A DNA stretch of 24,586 nucleotides from Hypsibius dujardini (lineage: Eukaryota > Tardigrada > Eutardigrada > Parachela > Hypsibiidae), in NCBI GenBank assembly GCA_001579985.1, contig LRSR01000084.1, positions 1-24,586 of the forward strand, given 5' to 3'. Below, one piece after another: positions 11,101 through 20,322 of this stretch. Position 1 is the stretch's first letter. Each line of letters begins with the position of its first letter. The position numbers and the translations under genes are program-made. A model generated the notes under the pieces. That model saw only the letters and a program-made list of their open reading frames with translations. It had not been told where the DNA came from and did not search any database.

Positions 11101-12039
11101 ATTATGCTGAGTCATCGCGAAGTGTTCATCTCCTACAGGCTAACTCGTAAGTTCCAAAACAATGAAACTTCCTTCAGTGGCTTCTTGACTCCTGGCTTCT
11201 TTTTTGGGTACAGCAAACCAAATGTGATGAAGCAGAAGAATGCGTTCCCGCCGAATTTCGTCCACTCGCTAGACTCGAGTCACATGATGCTAACGTGTCT
11301 GCATGCTGCACGGTGAGAGCGACCGAGCGGTTGCATTGTGCCGTTGTTGTGAAGTTCCGTGGACTGATTGGTGCTGTGTTCAGGGCCGGGATTAGTTTCG
11401 CCGCAGTCCACGACAGTTACTGGACCCACCCGGCCAATGTTGACATTATGAACAAGGTAGGTAAGGGGTGGAAGAAATCTTCACAAAGCATGGCGTCCTA
11501 ATTCAATTTGGTCTGTTCCGCATTTTCAGCTGACACGAGAACAGTTTGTGGCACTTCACAGTTTGCCGATTTTGGATGACCTATCGGAGTTTCTAGAGAA
11601 GCGCTTTTCATACAGCCCGGGGTAATACTGCTGAACTCGACTCGACTTTTAATTTCGGACTCGAGTTGTTTTCTTGTATTGCTGTTTTCTTATTTCATAC
11701 AGGGATATCGGTACGCCGTTCCCGGAAGATCCGCGTCTGAGACTGAACGCAGTGTTAAAGAGTGTCCCAACCAAAGGTACTGTATGTTCGCGTTAGACAG
11801 GGACAGCGTACGAGCTGTGGAACGTTTAATCGGCCACGCAGCGCTTGTGCTGTGTGTACGATGCACACAAGTCGTGCACACGTTCCACTCCAGTACCACT
11901 GTCCCTGTCTAACGCGAAAATACAGTAACGGTTTTGCCGGGCTGCTTGTTCGCTCGGCCTCTGACCGGTGCTTTGTCTTTTTCTTTCAGGAAAGTTTGAT
12001 CTAACATCAGTTCTGCGGTCGACTTACTTTTTCAGTTGA
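5116..12039 (+). CDS. POLRMT: Mitochondrial DNA-directed RNA polymerase
   Basis: A single-subunit T7-like polymerase that transcribes mitochondrial DNA and makes its replication primers. The 23 exons are 5116-5251, 5335-5502, 6324-6763, 6896-7015, 7148-7306, 7383-7871, 7959-8090, 8158-8277, 8675-8860, 8924-9089, 9136-9370, 9435-9555, 9615-9811, 10042-10120, 10179-10424, 10512-10589, 10674-10973, 11100-11146, 11214-11312, 11384-11456, 11530-11621, 11703-11776 and 11990-12039. Phases all agree, giving about 1268 residues (human 1230). The N-terminus ([11 protein letters not shown] then many R and L) looks like a mitochondrial targeting peptide. A PPR-like stretch lies at about residues 289-341. 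Catalytic residues are intact: D958 in [19 protein letters not shown]1027 and Y1035 in [18 protein letters not shown]1183 in VHDSYWTH. The end LRSTYFFS is the family's. The donor of exon 1 is uncertain: 5285 (GTGATG) is also in phase. Intron 10 is only 46 bases. Introns carry palindromic elements and a splice-donor array, listed separately. Confidence 0.96.
5672..6179. mobile_element. Palindromic MITE-like element in POLRMT intron 2
   Basis: Inverted arms of about 60 bases, with roughly 80 percent identity by eye, lie at 5672-5731 and 6118-6179. Both arms begin TAGTACA, share TCAGAGC and end CTGGCTGAATTAA. TA at both outer ends is compatible with a TA target duplication. No transposase frame exists in the 508 bases, so it would be non-autonomous. 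It contains a 20-bp triplication at 6011-6070. The superfamily is not determined; TA ends would suit Tc1/mariner-type elements. Confidence 0.65.
6011..6070. repeat. 20-bp triplication inside the intron 2 element
   Basis: Three adjacent copies of ACTGTTGAATTTCAGCCAAA, the first with two differences, lie in the right half of the palindromic element. Related TCAGCC/GGCTGA words recur through the element's right half. Confidence 0.85.
8251..8562 (+). repeat. 63-bp array copying the POLRMT exon 8 end and splice donor
   Basis: Five units start at 8251, 8314, 8377, 8440 and 8503; the first four are 63 bases and the last about 60. Each unit contains the final 27 coding bases of exon 8 (CATGACATGAA to CCAGGGC) plus the first 36 bases of intron 8. 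GTGAGT therefore recurs at 8278, 8341, 8404, 8467 and 8527. Only the first donor keeps the reading frame: beyond it an in-frame TAA follows within five codons. The copies have diverged slightly, with unit 5 the most different, so the array is not an assembly stutter of identical reads. Confidence 0.93.
9858..9985. mobile_element. Foldback element in POLRMT intron 13
   Basis: Arms of about 43 bases at 9858-9902 and 9941-9985 are imperfect reverse complements (shared AAACCTTGC, ACCGAGT and AAGC words). A smaller inner stem, ACTCG/CGAGT, lies between. Almost the whole 128 bases can fold on itself, and there is no coding capacity. It resembles a MITE or other foldback sequence. No clear target duplication is seen. 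Confidence 0.55.
11778..11927. mobile_element. 150-bp MITE in POLRMT intron 22, abutting the splice donor
   Basis: Terminal inverted repeats of 29 bases (TACTGTATGTTCGCG at the left, CGCGAAAATACAGTA at the right) match at 28 positions and bound a 150-base element flanked by TA. The interior folds further (GGAACGT/ACGTTCC). The exon 22 donor is G|GTACTG, so the element's first bases follow the G of the GT directly and form most of the 5' splice site. It has no transposase. Confidence 0.85.
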
Positions 12040-12292
12040 TTGAGATGTCGGTGAAATCTCGTCGGTATTGATACTGTGCCGTGTGTGATTTTTTTGAGTG
12101 TGATGATTTTGTAGTGTGACACGAACTCCTAGTCAGACTTCAATCCGTGTGGATTGTTTCAAGTTTTTCGGTTGATGTCTTTATTGTCAAGTACTCGAAC
12201 GGAACATTTCGTTTGAAAATGTTGTTGACACGTAGAAATGAGAACATGAAATCGGTATAATGAGAAACAGAAAGTCGCTACAATGACACCAT
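12040..12292 (+). other. POLRMT 3' flank
   Basis: Between the POLRMT stop and the next element there is no gene and no AATAAA on the plus strand. A small stem, CAATCC-GTGT-GGATTG, lies at about 12140-12155. The rest appears plain. The POLRMT poly(A) site cannot be placed from sequence. Confidence 0.5.
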
Positions 12293-12660
12293 CGGTACGA
12301 GGTAAAGGCCGTTAACCAGGCCGTTTTAGAAATCGTAACTTAACAAGGCCGGATTTTTTCAACGTCATTTCCCGGCGCTGCCGTGCTGCCATGTCATAGC
12401 AAATGGCTTGAAAACTTTCAAAAAACATTCTCTGACCCATTTTAGTTCGTTCCTAAGCCTCACGGTTCGAATTTGGGTTCAAAAAAAGGAAGGGAAGAAT
12501 TTCAATGGAGAAGTGGCAAGCAGTCCGATAGAGGCGCCACTTGGGTTCCATCTCCCTGGGTTGACTGGGCAAAACGACTTATGCGCCACCTACTGGCCTG
12601 CCGGCCTGGTTAAGTTACGATTTCTAAAAAGGCCTGATTAACAGCCTTTACCTCGTACCG
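12293..12660. mobile_element. 368-bp element with 60-bp terminal inverted repeats
   Basis: The left end 12293-12352 and the right end 12601-12660 are reverse complements at 56 of 60 positions, starting CGGTACGAGGTAAAGGC. The 248-base interior has no transposase motif; the forward frame at 12408-12641 runs into the right repeat and is not convincing. High arm identity suggests a fairly recent insertion or a selected hairpin. No clear target duplication is seen, so the superfamily is open. Confidence 0.88.
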
Positions 12661-12976
12661 TATGCTAGCGATCTCAAGGGACAGCTAAGCCCCGCCTCCC
12701 TCGGTATGGCCCTGTACTTGATTGAACGTTGAATCCGATTCAATCTGGTTCTCTGACTGGTTCTCAATCTTCTCTGACTGGCTCATTTCGTACAGCTTAC
12801 TCGTTGTGCTCAATTGATTGATTGTACAGTCGTGCTCTTCCGTGTATTTGTCCCTACAGTTGTAATTTGGTGAACGGCACTGAAAAGGCACGGTCCTGGT
12901 TGGTTAGAATTTACGGGTAGGGCAGAAAAGTGTCCCTTGAGACCATGAGCATACGGTACCATTTATCAAATACTCG

Positions 12977-13123
12977 TACAGTCAAAGTCCTGAGATTCGA
13001 ACGGTCACGTGAGTTGATTTCTATCGAACCGTTTGCTCGGAGCCGGCCTTTTCTAGTTTGGAGTTTGAGACAGTAAAGTAGAAACGACACTGACATTGTT
13101 CGAATCTCGGGACTTTCACTGTA
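12977..13123. mobile_element. 147-bp MITE with TA ends
   Basis: TACAGTCAAAGTCC at the left and GGACTTTCACTGTA at the right are parts of 26-base inverted repeats that differ at two positions (through GATTCGAAC). TA-CAGT ends are typical of Tc1/mariner-derived MITEs. There is no coding capacity. It lies just past the 3' end of CLYBL. Bases 12661-12976 hold only repeated TCTCTGACTGG words and a short GATT tract. Confidence 0.82.
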
Positions 13124-13155
13124 TTACAAATTCCCTCTAAGAATTAAACTAACTG

Positions 13156-14246
13156 TCATAGGTTGAGTTGTTTGGCTTGGGCGACGACATTTTGTGCTTG
13201 TAGCAAAAGCGGCATATCAATCATGCTATTCTGGAACGTGAAAGCGCCCTGAAAGAACACAAACCAAAATAGAATCAAGTTGTTGGTTCGAATCGTACAT
13301 CCCCGAGATTTTCTCCACAAACCTTTCCTAGCTTTTGATGCTCTTCAAATGCAGTGATAAGGTCATTGGCCCACTGAATCCGCTCAGGAGATGGGGAGAA
13401 GGCACGCTGAACAGTTTCCACTTGCGCCGGGTGGATGACTTGCTTCCCCGTGAATCCCCATCTCGCACCTTCCTCAGCTTGTCTTTTCAAATCTGATAAG
13501 TCTGCAACAGCGAAATATATCTCAAGGTGATATCTTCGGCAAAAAGACTACATGCAGTAGCAGTAAATCCGAACACATGCGAACCTTTGAAGTCAATATG
13601 CACTAAATCGATCGCCTGTATAGGGCGTTGGAGTGACTTGGCTGCACTCACGAAGAACTGACGTGCAAAGATCAACTCCGTGGCTTCCTTGCTCCTTGTC
13701 GCTCCAATATCGGCACAATAATCGTCAGATCCAAAAACCACCCCGTCTAGCGCAAACAAGGATCCACTTCCGTCGGCCAAGCTGAGTGCCGTTTTCAGTA
13801 GCCTTCGCATCTGCATCAAGGCATGGGCGCTCTCAATGTATAGAATCAATCTTAGTGGTGCTTGCGTTATCCTTCCCGATAAAATTAATCCTAACCGATT
13901 AGCCAGCCAGGATATGTGGTCCTCCTCTTCGATTTTTGGAACAAAAAGAGTAGTAGGAAGAACTGATGCGGAAAGAACTGTGTTGAGATCGTCGTCGGCC
14001 AAACCGCTCTGGATGGAGTTTATGCGAACCGCAACGTCCAAAGCTCTTGATTTCCGTGTCTTTACCCACTCCGCGTTATTCAGTGTCGACACAATCATAC
14101 TACGAGCAGCTTCCTACAAATTATTAAAACAGAAGATTTTTGCCAACAGCGGTCTGTCAAGGAAACTACGCGTAGGAGAAGCTGTCCATCTATTTGTTGC
14201 TTGGTATGTCCCTGCCAACTGGTCAATGAAAGTTGGTTACACCCAA

Positions 14247-14342
<96 letters not shown>

Positions 14343-15018
14343 CATGTCTGATGGTTTGAATGAATTTGGGACATAACGCAAGGTCTCAATGGGGATACAA
14401 TAACCAGGGGAATGAGCGTACAGTTACAACGCAGTAAAATTCATGTACAACCACGTACTAACTTTTCGAGCAACTGCGACGCCGTCTTCACATTCCAGCA
14501 CCGGACAATCAACGTTAAGAGTAGGGATCTTTGCAATTTTCTTGACATCATCCCCCGGGATGTACATGACAGCTCGCCGCGGTATATGAGGCAACCAGCT
14601 AGAATCAAAATTTACAAACATTTTTTTAGTAGCAGCAGAGGCTGAGTCTTTGCACTTCGACCTCGGGTTGGTTAACTTGATTGGTTGATTGAATTGGTTG
14701 ATTGAATGGACGTACGGTTACTACACAGCAGGATATTTTTCAATCAAGAAATCAATAGATTAATTCATCCAAATCAGGCAACCCGAAAGCTTGCAACTGC
14801 TGTTACGTCTGTGAATCTGCGCAAAATACGCACACTCGCAAGGGAACGCTTTATATAGTAGTTTACCGTTGCTGATCAGATGCATTCTGTGAAGAGACCG
14901 GCGAAGTATGGCAATTGCCCCCTTTTGGACCGACAGAGAAGGGACAACGAATGACCGGACCAAAAGAAAGCTTTGCTCTATGCAAGAACGCTAGTGAAAA
15001 CCGAAATAGTAACTTCAT
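13156..15018 (-). CDS. CLYBL: Citramalyl-CoA lyase, mitochondrial (CLYBL)
   Basis: A CitE-like lyase of the mitochondrial matrix that splits citramalyl-CoA to acetyl-CoA and pyruvate, clearing itaconate-derived CoA esters and so protecting vitamin B12 metabolism. Exons on the minus strand are 15018-14867, 14598-14463, 14113-13585, 13501-13323 and 13248-13156; phases agree and give 362 residues (human 340). The N-terminus MKLLFRFSLAFLHRAKL is a good mitochondrial targeting peptide; exon 1 alone is short and easily missed. Family blocks are IPRRAVMYIPGDD, NVDCPVLECEDGVAVARK, RINSIQSGLADDDL, the metal-ligand Glu in YIES and Asp in DGVVFGSDDY, ARWGFTGKQVIHPAQV, and GAFTFQNSMIDMPLL with catalytic Asp 343 (human Asp 320). 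Intron 2 carries a TCTG/CCTG tract. The gene is divergent from SSRP1 and convergent with POLRMT. Confidence 0.95.
14247..14343. repeat. Compound TCTG/CCTG tract in CLYBL intron 2
   Basis: A run of (TCTG)n switches to (CCTG)n near 14298, within the 349-base intron between exons 2 and 3. A single C/T transition spreading along the array explains the switch. Confidence 0.95.
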
Positions 15019-15548
15019 AATGGATCAGAAGAAGGACAACCAGATAAACGATTTCAGGACCGGACAAACTTAATCAGTTTAAAATGTGAAACATCATTAA
15101 AGAACAGATCAGCCGGAGTGGTTGTGAGTCGATCAGCCCATTTCAGCTGGGCCTCTCGGCTCGTAAGCTGCTTACAACAAACATCTGATGCGCATGGCCG
15201 GGCAGGAACTTAGAAGCTTAACACGGCCCATGGTTTGTCTTTCTCGGTCCTTTACCCACGCCTCGCATTTTCCGAGGTGGAGTCGGACTCAGGCCTACTA
15301 ACTATGCATACTCTAGATCAACCAATCAATCGCACATGCAAAGGACGACGAGAACATAGAGAAAATTAACAACAGTGTTCCGGTTAACGTCAGTCCTTGA
15401 AATGGTGTCAAATTGGTTTGTTAACCGGAACTTCGCACTGAAGTAAGCTTTTTCAAAGTTTTGTTTGGCGCTCTCATTTCTTTTTCATATCTTTCTCCCT
15501 CATTACGTTCTACACCTTCTTCGCCATCTAAACCCTCCGATTTCCGCC
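15019..15548. promoter_or_regulatory. Shared upstream region of CLYBL and SSRP1
   Basis: The 530 bases between the two start codons must hold both promoters. Visible content is a GC-richer block at about 15115-15310 with no recognised identity, a stem CCTCG/CGAGG at about 15262-15278, a 12-bp inverted repeat at 15377-15431 and a T/C-rich stretch before the SSRP1 start. I find no gene in it. The GC-richer block could be an old repeat tail, but I could not name a family. Confidence 0.45.
15377..15431. promoter_or_regulatory. 12-bp perfect inverted repeat upstream of SSRP1
   Basis: GTTCCGGTTAAC at 15377-15388 and its exact reverse complement at 15420-15431 are separated by 31 bases, about 120 bases before the SSRP1 ATG. 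CCGGTT is close to CP2/Grainyhead-type binding words, so two opposed protein sites are possible. A small foldback element is the alternative. Confidence 0.4.
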
Positions 15549-16750
15549 ATGAATCTCGATAGCATTGAGTTTTCTAATGCTTCGCAGGAAGTCACGGGCA
15601 GTTTGGTTAGTTATATACACCATACCGCTTTTCCCATGTGATGCGAATGATTCGGCCATTTGTTAAGCGTTTCGTTTCCCCAGGTCTCCGGTAAACTGTC
15701 CTTCAACAATCGCGGCCTAGTTTTTCGGAATCCCGGCACAGGGAAAAATCTCGTTGTTGCCCCTACCGACTGGGAGGACGTGTTTTGGATCCGCATCGCG
15801 GGGGCATTTGGCTTGAAGTTCTTCCTGAAAAGCGGTCCCATGCATCAATTTGCGGGCTTCAAGGAGACTGTTGAGTGATTTCTACTTTGTCATTCCAACT
15901 CCTGCCCTTCGTGACTCTTTTCTGTCATAGGATTTCGAGCCGATTAGTAAATTCTTCAGGAATAGCTATCAGATTGACCTGAAAGAGGAGGACAAGTCGT
16001 TGAAGGGATGGAACTGGGGAAGTGTGAAGTTTCGAGGTGAGACAAGGATAGCTGGATACGCTGTAGTTGATCGGTTGATTGTTTGATTGGCATGTTTATT
16101 CATCAAGACAAGGATAATCGGATACGCTGAAGTTGATTGGTCGATTGTTCGATTGGCATGTTTATTCATCGAGACAAGGATAGTCGGATACGCTGTAGTT
16201 GATTGGTCGATTGTTCGATTGGCATGTTTATTCATCGAGACACGGATAGCTGTATACGCCATAGTTGATCAGTTGATTGTTCGATCGGGATGTTTATTCA
16301 TCGCGACAAGGATAGCCGGATACTTTGTGGTTGATTGGTCGATTGTTTGATTGGCATGTTTATTCATCAAGACAGCACTTCTCGATTGCTTTATTGATCG
16401 TCGTCACTTGGTTCAGGCTCATTGTTGAATTAATCGGCGTTGAACGCTTTCTGATTCGTCCCGTTCGTTCTATAGATTAAATGATTGAGTGATGACGTTA
16501 TTTTGTTTTATTGGACTGGATGCATTATTGGTTCAAGTTTTGCTCCAAACCTGCATGATTCATTTGAATTGTTGCTCTACTGGCCGGTAAAATTAATTTT
16601 TACATTGTACTGTAATAGTGAGGGAGCCTTACTGAGGGCGTAGTTTACAGCCGACTGGCGAATAGCGAAACAATTCAATTGATGTGTGGTAGGATATGGA
16701 GGTGACGTCACCACCTCTCTAAAACGCACTCTCACACTCAGTCAGTCAGT

Positions 16751-16794
<44 letters not shown>

Positions 16795-18634
16795 CTAGGG
16801 CTTGCGCTCGCTCAGCTGGGTGAATTTGCGATACCGTGTGCCCCCGGGGCTTTGGCGATTCTTTCCTCGTTCACTGACTGCACTGACTTTATTTGCGCAA
16901 CCACGTGGAGTTGTCTCGTGCAGTTGAATCTTTCGGGGCTCCTCGGCGTTTGCCTTCATACGGGTCCTCTTTCTAAGCCCATCACCAACTCTTGAAATGT
17001 CCGGCAGTCATGCGACTGTTATATTCCAGGCAAAGTGTTGGAGTTCAACGTCGAGCGGCAGGTTGGCTTTCATTTGCCGTTAAACTACGTGTCGCAATGC
17101 ACAACCGGCAAAAATGAAGCAGTGCTGGAGTTCCATGCCCACGAAGATGCCTCTGTCGCGCTCATGGAGATGCGCTTCTATATTCCACAGGAGGGAGCTG
17201 AAGGCGATCCCTTGGAGGTAAGTTGGGATGTTTCCATATTTCATTGGTCCTGCTGCATGGAAAATCGGGGCTTGGGGGAATATGAATTGCTGATTTGATT
17301 TTCGCGCCGGCTCAACGTGTCTGAAATACCTGTCAAGGTTCTCCAGTGAAATACCTGCCAAGGTCCTCAAATACCTGCCAAGGTTCTCCAGTCACCGGAA
17401 ATTTCAATTGTTTCAGTCATTTCACCAAAACGTCTTGGATAAGGCCGATATTGTCCAAGCCACCGGTGAAGCGCTCATGTCCCTCCACGAAGTGCCGTCC
17501 CTTACCCCCAGAGGTCGTTATGAACTCAAGGTGTACCCCACTTTCCTCCAGCTTCACGGGAAGACGTTCGATTACAAGATCACGTACAGCTCCATTCTTC
17601 GCATCTTTATTCTGCCCCATCCGGATAGCCGACAGATGTTCTTTGTGGTAAAATGGGAGCTCGATCATTAAAAAAAATCGATGTCAGGGGTTTTATGTGT
17701 ATTATTTTTTGCAGCTAAGTTTGGATCCGCCGATCAAGCAAGGCCAGACCCGATATCCCTTCCTCATTTTGAACTTCAAAAAGGAGGAGGACTCCATCGA
17801 AGTCGATTTGGAAATTCCCGAGTACGTTTGGTCGTTGATTCGGCGTTTTTTTTTTGGTGGCCACTTAACTGACGAGCCTTCTCCGTTTTGGCTTTTGCAG
17901 AAAGGAATTGAAGGAGAAGTACGATGGGCGATTGGAAAAGCATTTGTCCGGTCAAACCTACGAAGTGCTCGGACGCGTGTTGAAAGGGCTGGTCAACCGT
18001 AAAATCACAGTTCCCGGAGCATTCAAAGGCACCACCGGCAGCAGCCTCTCATGTTCCTACAAAGCCGGTATGTAATTGAAGTCTGCGGTAGAGATTTTAT
18101 TGCTAAACAAGCAATGGTTTTTCGCAGCGGTTGGATTCCTGTACCCTCTGGACCGCGGCTTCGTTTTCGTCCATAAGCCCGCGATTCACGTCCGGTTCGA
18201 CGAGATCTCTGCCGTCAACTTTGCTCGAAGCGGGGGCAATACCCGGTCGTTCGATTTTGAACTGGAAACCAAAAACGGCCAGACTCACACATTCAACGGT
18301 CTTGGAAAGTAAGTGCAGTGTTTCCTGGAAAGTCTTCCCCCCTTTGCGGCGTGGAGATGATGCTAACTCTCAGCTCACGATGACAGAATTAAATGATTTC
18401 AACTTCCCACCTGATCCATTCATGCCATGTTAAATTGACGTGCAACTTCCGTCGTGTTACCGCTCTATTCATTTTGCGGTATTTTTTTTTTATAGGGAAG
18501 AGTATTCGAAGCTCTTTGACTACGTAACGGAGAAGGGACTTCGGGTCAAGAATCGTGGGGACAAAGATGTAAGTTGCATTGCTGGCCGCTTTAATTATCG
18601 AATCCTCGTACCTCGTGTGAGAATAGACAGACAC

Positions 18635-18673
<39 letters not shown>

Positions 18674-19915
18674 CACAGACACACAGACAGACAGACAGAC
18701 ACAGACAGACAGACACAGACAGACAGACAGACAGACAGAGACAGACAGACAAACAGGTAGACAGACAGACAGACAGTGCTGGATGTAGACGTCTTTGTTT
18801 TGCGTTTCAGGAAGGAGCATCGCGAAAGATTGATATGGTGCTTGACAGCGACGAGGACGAAGAGCATGATGTCTATATGCAGAAAGTCAAAAATGAAGGG
18901 AGGGCACGCGACGACGGGGACGACGAAGAAGACGGTACGCAAATCTTCGAAGCTTGTCATTTTTTGTTCGAAGTGGGAAATCATGATATCTTCTCGTTGT
19001 AGATGAGGATTTCAAGCCGCAAGAAGACAACAGCGATGTGGCAGAGGAGTTTGACAGTGATGCCGGCGGCTCCAGTGAGGAAGACGAGGATGGAGAGAGC
19101 AAGCCGAAAAAAGAGAAAGAGAAGAAGAAAAAGAAGGCCAATCGCTACGACGATGAAGTAGGCGACGGGGAACGGAAGAAGAAGAGGAAGAAGGTAATTT
19201 TGGTGTATGGTTGAGTTGGTTTTTGAGGGCCACTAGTAATTATCCGATTTTCAGGAGGGGAAGAAGGACAAGGATCCGAACATGCCGAAACGACCGCTGA
19301 GCGCATATATGATATGGCTCAACGACGCTCGGGATAAGATCAAGGCCGACTTCCCGGGTATCTCTGTGGTGGATATTTCGAAGAAGGGCGGTGAACTTTG
19401 GAAGCAAGTTACGGATCACAAGGCACGGATCGAAGACAGACTGCTGATGCATCGACATTGTTTGCTGTCGTTTTAATTTGTTTGGGGTTTTTTTTGGTCC
19501 TTGTAGAAGTGGGACGACAAGGCTGCCGAGGCTAAGAAGGAATATGATATCAAAATGCGCGCGTATGAGAAGAAGCGACGCGACGAGGACAACGACAACG
19601 ACGAGGACGATGAGGGTGCCTCGTCAAGCAAGCAATCGAAAAAGTCCAGCCAGGCCTCGAAAAAGAGCAGCAAGCCGTCATCATCGACGTCCAGTCCCAA
19701 CAAGATGGTCAAGAGTGACGAGTTTGTTGCGACCGATGACGACACTTCTTCCTCGGATGACGACAAGGCGGCAAGAAGCAAAAAGGTAATGAATCTTTCG
19801 TGGCTTTTAAATGTGATTGCTTGCTTGATTGCTTGCACGAGAACTTGTGATTAACTAATTTTCGTTGCAGCGAGCAAAATCCTCAGAGGAATCTGAAGTG
19901 GAACTTTCGGATTAG
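15549..19915 (+). CDS. SSRP1: FACT complex subunit SSRP1
   Basis: The HMG-box subunit of FACT, the histone H2A-H2B chaperone that loosens and rebuilds nucleosomes during transcription and replication. Exons are 15549-15605, 15684-15869, 15931-16036, 17030-17217, 17417-17647, 17715-17821, 17901-18067, 18128-18308, 18496-18568, 18811-18934, 19003-19193, 19255-19422, 19507-19785 and 19871-19915, giving 700 residues (human 709). Landmarks are an N-terminal PH-like domain with GWNWGSVKF, the middle double PH domain with [71 protein letters not shown] and [14 protein letters not shown], an acidic stretch at about residues 433-515, a basic stretch, one HMG box at about 545-617 ([23 protein letters not shown]) and a Ser/Asp/Lys tail. 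The intron after 19422 is GC-AG. The start ATG has the good context GCCATGA. Intron 3 holds a 66-bp tandem repeat. Confidence 0.97.
16041..16376. repeat. 66-bp tandem repeat, five copies, in SSRP1 intron 3
   Basis: Units of exactly 66 bases start at 16041, 16107, 16173, 16239 and 16305, with a stub at 16371. Each begins GACAAGGATA and ends TTTATTCATC plus two bases. The array starts four bases after the intron's GT. The period of 22 codons leaves open frames on both strands (16087-16350 plus, 15969-16262 minus). These have no start context or family and are probably by-products. The rest of the 993-base intron shows no gene. Confidence 0.95.
16737..16795. repeat. CAGT/CAGG tract in SSRP1 intron 3
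   Basis: Three AGTC units run into about ten AGGC units. It belongs to the same class of tetranucleotide tract as in APC5 intron 3 and CLYBL intron 2. Confidence 0.92.
17323..17392. repeat. Triplicated 21-25-bp unit in SSRP1 intron 4
   Basis: AAATACCTGCCAAGGTTCTC occurs three times in succession with small differences (unit starts at 17323, 17348 and 17369), just upstream of the exon 5 acceptor at 17416. Confidence 0.85.
18606..18776. repeat. CAGA/CACA tract in SSRP1 intron 9
   Basis: About 170 bases of interrupted (CAGA)n with CACA variants fill most of the 242-base intron before exon 10. Cysteine/leucine/serine-rich frames on the minus strand come from this repeat. Confidence 0.95.
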
Positions 19916-20176
19916 CAACTTTTGTTTATTGCAAGGCTCGATATTTTCATTCGGAACTGATTTTGGAAACTCTTTTTGCGTCTTACGTGGAAGCTTTTTT
20001 TTCCTGTATCGATTATCTCATTTATCCCAAAGTTTGCACTTGAGAACCTTGTTTTCCACTCTGTCGCTGCTGATTGGAACGGTTGGATGAGCAACTGCAG
20101 TATCTTTGATGGACTTACCGCAAATGGGATTGACGTTGAAATGTTGATCAGTTCCAGCCCAGCAAGATGTGCCCTG

Positions 20177-20182
20177 AATAAA
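20177..20182 (+). terminator. Poly(A) signal of SSRP1
   Basis: AATAAA lies 262 bases after the SSRP1 stop. Bases 19916-20176 are its 3' untranslated region, with no other gene seen. Confidence 0.7.
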
Positions 20183-20210
20183 CATTGACCGCTGCCACAG
20201 ATTAACGTGT

Positions 20211-20216
20211 TTTAAT
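20211..20216 (-). terminator. Possible poly(A) signal of the TXNDC15-like gene
   Basis: The minus strand reads ATTAAA 107 bases after the stop at 20323-20325. Cleavage 10 to 30 bases further would fall near 20185-20200, where the SSRP1 transcript also should end. Confidence 0.4.
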
Positions 20217-20322
20217 TATTACGGTTTATACGAAACAAACTGACGGGTTGATCGCCTCTTCAAAACATGAACACAATATGAACCTTAACGGATCATCTAC
20301 ATATCACAGGATAAAACGCAGA

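Noticed and set aside
12408-12641. 77-codon plus-strand frame as a gene
   Set aside because: It lies inside the 368-bp element and runs through the terminal repeat; no family is seen.
15115-15310. tRNA, 5S RNA or SINE in the GC-richer block
   Set aside because: I could not find tRNA arms, A/B boxes in proper spacing or a poly(A)-like tail; left as unexplained DNA.
16087-16350. Protein with 22-residue repeats in SSRP1 intron 3
   Set aside because: Both strands stay open because the DNA period is 66; there is no start context or splicing, and the flanking SSRP1 exons join cleanly across it.
18595-18984. Cysteine/valine/serine-rich minus-strand frames
   Set aside because: They are translations of the CAGA tract and antisense of SSRP1 exons.
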